Below, one piece after another: positions 58,735 to 64,000 of a DNA stretch of 64,000 nt. Origin of the DNA: Bufo bufo (lineage: Eukaryota > Chordata > Amphibia > Anura > Bufonidae); assembly GCF_905171765.1 (NCBI RefSeq), contig NC_053390.1, forward strand, positions 138,045,468 through 138,109,467, in the 5' to 3' direction. Made by a program: the position numbers and the translations under genes. The notes beneath the pieces are model-generated. The model was not told the origin of the DNA, searched no databases, and saw only the letters and a program-made list of their open reading frames with translations. The first letter of the stretch is position 1; every line of letters begins with the position of its first letter.

Positions 58735-60060
58735 GTAGGACATACTTATTATGGGAGGGAATACTATGTGGGGACAAATTACTGTGTGGGGCCAAATTAT
58801 TATGGGAGGGACTACTATGTGGGGGGCTGGGGGCAAATTACTATATGGGGCAGTGTGGGGGCAAATTAATATGTGGGGGCCAATTACTATGTGGGGCAGT
58901 TTGGGGTAATTGCTATGTGGGGACAGTGTGGGGTAATTGCTATGTGGGGACAGTGTGGGGTAATTGCTATGTGGGGAAAGTGTGGGGTAATTGCTATGTG
59001 GGGACAGTGTGGGGTAATTGCTATGTGGGGACAGTGAGGTAATTGCTATGTGGGGACAGTGTGGGGTAATTGCTATGTGGGGACAGTGTGGAGTAATTTC
59101 TATGTGGGGACAGTGTGGGGTAATTGCTATGTGGGGACAGTGGGGTAATTGCTATGTGGGGACAGTGTGGGGTAATTGCTATGTGGGGACAGTGGGGTAA
59201 TTACTATGTGGGGACAGTGTGGGGTAATTGCTATGTTGGGACAGTGTGGGGTAATTTCTATGTGGGGACAGTGTTTGGTAATTACTATGTGGGGACAGTG
59301 TGGGTTAATTGCTATGTGGGGACAGTGTGGGGTAATTGCTATGTGGGGACAGTGTTGGGTAATTGCTATGTGGGGACAGTGTTGGGTAATTGCTATGTGG
59401 GGACAGTGTGGGGTAATTTATATGTGGGGGCAGCGTGGGGTAATTGCTATGTGGGGACAGTGTGGGGTAATTTCTATGTGGGGACAGTGTGGGGTAATTG
59501 CTATGTGGGGACAGTGTGGGGTAATTGCTATGTGGGGACAGTGTGGGGTAATTTCCATGTGGGGACAGTGTGGGGTAATTTTCATGTGGGGACAGTGTGG
59601 GGTAATTTCTATGTGGGGATAGTGTGGGGTAATTGCTATGTGGGGACAGTGTGGGGAAATTGCTATGTGGGGACAAGTTACTATGTGGGGCAAATTACTA
59701 TGTGGGGGAAACTATTGTGTGGGGGCAGTGTGGGGAAAACTATTGTGTGGGGACAGTGTGGGGAAATTGCTATGTGGGGGCAAATTACTATGTGGGGGCA
59801 GTGTGGTAGAAATTACTATGTGGGTGCAGTGTGGTGGAAATTACTATGTGGGGGCAGTGTGGTGGAAATTACTACGTGGGAGCAGTGTGGTGGAAATTAC
59901 TATGTAGGGGTAGTGTGGGGCAAACTACTGTGTGGGGGCAAACTACTATATGGGGGCAGTTTGGGGGAAATTACTGTGGGGGGGGAAATTACTATGGGGG
60001 GATTACTATATGGGACAGTGTGGTGGAAATTACTATATGGGGGTGTTGCTATTGGGGAGG
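58735..60060. repeat. 27-bp minisatellite, about 45-48 units
   Basis: The unit is tatgtggggacagtgtgggg plus taattgc, with shorter and longer variants. After about 59680 the repeat loosens to 21-30 bp steps with gggggca and ggaaatt variants. As 27 bp is nine codons, both plus-strand frames and one minus frame stay open for up to 314 codons. These are not taken as genes. Confidence 0.95.
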
Positions 60061-60190
60061 CACTGTAGGGGCAATTCTATTATTTTTGGGGACACTATAC
60101 AGGGTTTATTGCCTGGAACACAATAGAGGGTGGTATTATTACTCGGGGCACTCTAGGGGACATTATAGCTGCTGTGGACACTATAGGAAC
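60061..60190. other. Decayed edge of the minisatellite
   Basis: Irregular ggggacact and ggcactctagggg phrases at wider spacing suggest degenerated repeat units. Nothing else is visible. Confidence 0.4.
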
Positions 60191-60196
60191 ATTTGG

Positions 60197-60335
60197 GGTA
60201 ATTTATCAAACTGGTGTAAAGCAGAACTGGCTTAGTTGCCCATAGCAGCCATTCAGATTCCACCTTTTATATTTGACAGCTCTTTTGGAAATCCAGTTCT
60301 ACTTTACACCAGTTTGATAAATGACTCCAATTATG
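60197..60335. mobile_element. Foldback MITE
   Basis: aatttatcaaactggtgtaaag and its inverse ctttacaccagtttgataaat bound about 130 bp. An inner pair (agaactgg/ccagttct) extends the stem. This resembles a common amphibian foldback element; the family is not assigned. Confidence 0.75.
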
Positions 60336-60885
60336 TCTATTAGGGTCACAATTTTTTCAGCAGTATAGTACCTTGGACATTGGGGAGCAAAACGGGCACA
60401 GTATTGGGGGTGGCAGCAGGATGACACTGTGGGGACACCAGGATGAGGAGGTTGATGGAAAAATTTAGAAATCTAACATGTCTGTGTTACAAACTGTAGA
60501 GACGATATGTGGCTGAAAGAATTTGCCATGGTGGTCTGGGTCAAATGGAGGAGCAGAGGAAAGAGAAGGTCTACATGACAGGAGATGTCACTGGATGTCA
60601 CTGGATGTAAGAGGTATGTGGTGCTGTATTCTCCTCCATGTCTTTTTTATTATAATTATATGTATTTTAAATTTGGCGACCAAATTTTTTAGTTTAGGAC
60701 CCAATATGGGGTATTTTTTTTTAGTCTGAAGATGTCATATGGCCCAGGAAGAGACTGTGGCGCTCATGAAGCACCACAGCCTCTTCATACAAAAAAAAAA
60801 AAAACTAAACTAAAATGGAGGGAGGGGCCCAAGTTGGGTAGACAGCCCCAGGCCTATCATGCACTTAATCCGCCCCTGCATACAC
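60336..60885. other. Intergenic stretch ending in a hAT-like terminus
   Basis: No gene. An inverted pair at 60750-60790 (gaagagactgtgg / ccacagcctcttc) and an A run (60790-60803) are present. The right end, read inverted, is caggggcggattaagtgcat, a hAT-like terminus, but no left partner was found. Confidence 0.4.
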
Positions 60886-62026
60886 GTCCCATGATAGGGG
60901 ACGTAACAGGGATTAAACTAATAGGAATAGTACTACTTAAACACACCACTCATATTGGAATTGCACAGTACATTACACGGTGCATGAGCAGTGTCCCAAA
61001 TTGGAAGTAAGAGGACCGACCAAGCATCTTTTTCCATCTCCCATTTCCGAAAATCGATTCCATACACCGGCCCCTGATAGAGGACAAAACAGTGATTAAA
61101 CTTTTTTAATAAAAAAAAAGAGGACAGCCTCTGCGGAGCTGGGTATTTTTTGGCCGCGTTACTGAACGCTCATGCACAATGGCTGTAGGCTCATGCATCC
61201 TTTTGCGGAGGTGACAAACCTGGTCAGTCAAACCCAAGGCAACATCATAAACCTCATCCCATTTGCTATTTTTCTGGAGCGCGCCCTGCGAAGAGTGCTG
61301 GATCAGGCCGTAGATGAGCATGGAGAGGAAGAGTTGTGGTCACCATCACCACCAGAAGCAGCCTTGTCGTCGTCGATTGCTGGACCTGCGACAATGCAGA
61401 GAAAGGAGTCTTAAGAAGAGGAGTCAGAGGAGGAAGGTGGCTTTGAGGTGGTGGAAGACCAACCACAGCAGGCGCAACAGGGGGCTTGCTGTCACCTTTC
61501 AGGGACCCTTGGTGTTGTACGTGGCTGGGTGGAGGAAGAGACCTTCAATGACGTCAGTGAGGACAAGGAACGGGACATGGCTAGCTTGGTATCCAACCTT
61601 GTGCAAATGGGGAGTTTGCGGTTGTGCAAATGGACTGTTTGCGGTTGTTTGCGGTGCATTAAACGGGGAGTTTGGTCTGTCACTGTGAAGCGGGCGTAAC
61701 CCTTATACTACCTGATCGATACAACATCATACCTGATGTTTTAAAGCACGTTATTCAAAACAATTTATGAATGTTAGGGGATTTATGCCTTTTATGGATT
61801 AAAACCCGACTCTGCGCCAACTACGTAATTTTCCATGGGAGTTTTGCCATGGATCCCCCTCCGGCATGCCACAGTCCAGGTGTTAGTCCCCTTGAAACAA
61901 CTTTTCCATCACTATTGTGGCCATAAAGAGTCCCTGTGGGTTTTAAAATTCGCCTGCCTATTGAAGTCTATGGCGGTTCGCACGTTCGCGAACATTTGCA
62001 AAAATGTTATGTTCGCAACATCTCTA
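60886..62026 (+). mobile_element. Internally deleted family-2 hAT, second copy
   Basis: A leader fragment with ggggacgtaacagggattaaac (compare the 185-bp repeats at 18885-19420, inverted) is followed by a transposase remnant and the conserved 3' end, finishing at 62026 with acatctcta. The jump from transposase to 3' flank (about 61610-61630) is the same as in the derivative at 18381-20567. The 5' terminus is missing. Confidence 0.85.
61130..61620 (+). pseudogene. Family-2 hAT transposase remnant
   Basis: About 160 codons match 23975-24465 of the family-2 transposase: SLMRPFEEVTNLVS-like codons (here LMHPFAEVTNLVS), FLERALRRVLDQAVDEHGEE, an acidic insert after a stop near 61412, then GVVRGWVEEETFNDVSED and NLVQMG. 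It ends at the deletion junction; catalytic and dimerisation parts are gone. Confidence 0.9.
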
Positions 62027-62034
62027 TCCACAAG

Positions 62035-62601
62035 TAGTGATGGACAAACATCTGCTGGGATGGTTCGCGAATGCAATCAAATTTTCGCGAACCTCAAGTT
62101 CGCGGTGGGTCCTATTCATTTTAATGGCAGGCGAACCTGAAAAACCTTCAGCTCATATTTGCAGCCAAGAAATAATTACTAGAAGTGCACAAATAGTCCC
62201 ACAACATGGACAGTGACATACCAGATGTATTATTCGAATTTGCGATCTTCATTTATTATTTTTTTAAATGTGAAATATCAGCAATATAATTTCCGCATAC
62301 TCGCATGCGCACACCAGTTATAATTTTTTTTCCCAATACCGTTTGTCACTGTGTGTAGCAGAGGGAAAGCAAAAAAACTGAAACAAATGCTGCAGTACCC
62401 AAATGCACTATAAAGGAAATATATTATTGGTATATAACACCCCCTTCTATCAGTTTTTGTTGGGGGGCGACTCGTATATCACACCAGTTATAATTATTTT
62501 TTCCAATACCGTTTGTCACTCTGTGTAGCTGCAGTATCACCCCTTCTGCACATTACAAATTCACTATAATATGCTTTCTATGTTAGAAAGTATATTATAA
62601 G
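62035..62601 (+). mobile_element. hAT-like terminus, fourth type, truncated
   Basis: Starts TAGTGATGGACAAACATCTG, then alternates tcgcgaa motifs typical of hAT subterminal regions. Two copies of a roughly 180-bp repeat (cacaccagttataatt...ccaataccgtttgtcactctg) lie at 62310-62540. It is replaced at 62602 by a family-1 hAT terminus. No coding part. Confidence 0.65.
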
Positions 62602-64000
62602 TAGAGTTGAGCGGACACCTGGATGTTCGGATTCGGCAGGTTCGGCCGAACTTGAAAAAAAAGTTTGGGTTCGGGACCCGAACTTGACCCGAACTTGAAC
62701 CTGAACCCGAACCCGAACCCCATTGAAGTCAAAACAAATGTGGATAGGGAAATGAATTAAAAAAACATAAAAGACCTAAATAAAATAAAAATTATGAATG
62801 ATGTAGGAGGAAGAGGTTGAGGAGGCGGTGAATGGGTGGATGTGGCCATGTAGGCTCACGTGGTGGTCTAGGTTGAAGCGGCGGCGAAGGAGGAATAGGT
62901 AGCCAACACAGATGTGTGTTATTTTGCATTTTTACATAGGGGTATCCCCCAAAATATTGGGACATATAAAAAAAAAAAAAAGGAATAAGTGCACTTGAGT
63001 ACAAGGATGGATGGTTGAGGCTGTTAGAAATGTCTATTCTGCACAACGTACAGACAAGTCTTGTGGGATCTAGGCCTGGTTCATTTTAATGAACGTGAGC
63101 TTGTCCACGTTGGCTGTGGACAGGTGGTTGCGTCCATCTGTAATGACGCCTCCTGCCATGCTAAATACACGTTCAGAGAGTACACTGGCTGCAGGGCAGG
63201 CCAGCACCTCCAAGGCATACAGGGCAAGCTCTGGCCATGTGGACAATTTGGAGACCCAGAAGTTGAATGGGGCAGAACCATCAGTCAGTTCGTGTAGGCA
63301 TGTGCACAGGTACTGTTCCACCATGTTGTTCAAATGCAGCCTCCTGCTAACACGCTCCATATCAGCAGTTGGGGCCGGTTGTTGCGGCGAGGTGACACAG
63401 CTTCTCCACATGTCGGCCATGCTAACCTTGCCTTCTGAGGTGCTGGCGCTGACACAGCTGCATTGAAGACTTCTTCCTCCTCCTCTGCCTTCGCCTTGTG
63501 CTTCCACCTGTCCCCCGGCGTCAGTCGGGAATGCTCTCAGGAGCGCGTCTAACAGCGTGCGCCTGTAGTCGCGCATCTTCCGATCACGCTCCAATGTGGG
63601 AATTAAGTACGGCACATTGTCTTTGTAACGGGGATCCAGCAGGGTGTCCACCCAGTAGTCAGCACACGTTAAAATGTGGGCAACTCTGCTGTCCTTGCGC
63701 AGGCACTGCAGAATGTAGTCGCTCATGTGTGCCAGGCTGCCCAGAGGTAAGGACAAGCTGTCCTCTGTGGGAGGCATATCGTCTGCGTCCTCCGTATCCC
63801 CCCAGCCACGCACCAGTGATGGGCCCAAGCTGCATTAGGTGCCACCCCTCTGTGAACATGCTTCATCCCCATCCTCCTCCTCCTCCTCATCCTCCTCCTC
63901 CTCGTCCTCCAGTACTGGGTCCTGGCTGGCCAAAATTGTACCTGGCCTCTGCTGTTGCAAAAAACCTCCCTCTGAGCCACTTCTAAAAGACTGGCCTGAA
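62602..64000 (-). mobile_element. hAT element, family 1, copy 2 (runs off the window)
   Basis: The left terminus TAGAGTTGAGCGGACACC is followed by a palindromic subterminal region (cgggttcgggacccgaa; repeated cgaacccgaac near 62640-62720), then 3' non-coding sequence and the transposase C-terminus on the minus strand. It matches copy 1 (10310-11330) but has the complete 3' end. Confidence 0.9.
63070..64000 (-). pseudogene. BED hAT transposase, family 1, C-terminal part (copy 2)
   Basis: A 252-codon frame (63070-63828) starts after a stop near 63836. It holds SDYILQCLRKDSRVAHIL, YWVDTLLDPRYKDNVPYL, then WVSKLSTWPELALYALEVLA and LACPAASVLSERVFSMAGG, and ends LTFIKMNQA and a TAG. The C-terminal hAT dimerisation domain is complete here, unlike copy 1. 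Upstream, to the window edge, the acidic Glu/Asp-rich insert appears in another context. Whether the rest is intact cannot be seen. Confidence 0.92.

Noticed and set aside
59124..60068. 314-codon frame of NCYVGTVWG-type repeats
   Set aside because: Product of a 27-bp minisatellite; equally open in other frames.

Overview
This window looks like repeat-dense chromosomal DNA from an amphibian, most likely a frog or toad with a large genome. I recognise no host gene, no rRNA or tRNA gene, no CRISPR array and no bacterial operon. The host guess is inference. It rests on the mix of decayed BED-finger hAT transposons of several families, Tc1/mariner elements, a Penelope-like retroelement with a GIY-YIG domain, an L1-type LINE, Gypsy LTRs, and short hairpin elements of types I associate with anurans. 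Almost every coding region is a broken transposase or retrotransposon gene.

Layout. 1-10283: the right end of a 141-bp satellite array that continues beyond the window. 10284-15346: a hAT element (family 1) on the minus strand, with two tandem-repeat leaders and a TATA/CCAAT promoter. 15347-22008: an L1-like LINE, split at 18381-20567 by an internally deleted family-2 hAT with an 8-bp target duplication. 22009-26247: a 5'-truncated but transposase-bearing family-2 hAT. 26248-27327: the 5' end of a family-3 hAT on the minus strand. 27328-28837: the only sizeable stretch with no recognised repeat. 28838-29144: a hairpin MITE.

29600-58300 is a deeply nested complex built on two family-3 hAT copies. 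Copy A (29600-40528) carries a solo LTR, a DD41D-type mariner that itself contains a 4.8-kb TTAA-flanked element, and a 588-bp Penelope-like insertion. Copy B begins at 40529 next to A's transposase and carries a Penelope-like element, a Tc1 element, a Gypsy element (itself holding a second solo LTR and a second Tc1), and a 920-bp non-autonomous hAT.

58294-60885: a Penelope 3' fragment, a 27-bp minisatellite, a foldback MITE and a hAT-like terminus. 60886-62026: a second internally deleted family-2 hAT. 62035-62601: one end of a fourth hAT type. 62602-64000: the 3' part of a second family-1 hAT, running off the window.

The genes do not form a pathway. What ties them together is insertion history: target duplications (8 bp for hAT, TA for Tc1/mariner, TTAA, 5 bp for LTRs, 14 bp for the Penelope-like elements) give a relative order of events. 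The most unusual structures are the chain of alternating palindromes inside the TTAA element, the tandemly amplified hairpin unit next to it, the repeated tandem-array leaders upstream of hAT transposases, and two family-2 derivatives that share one deletion junction.
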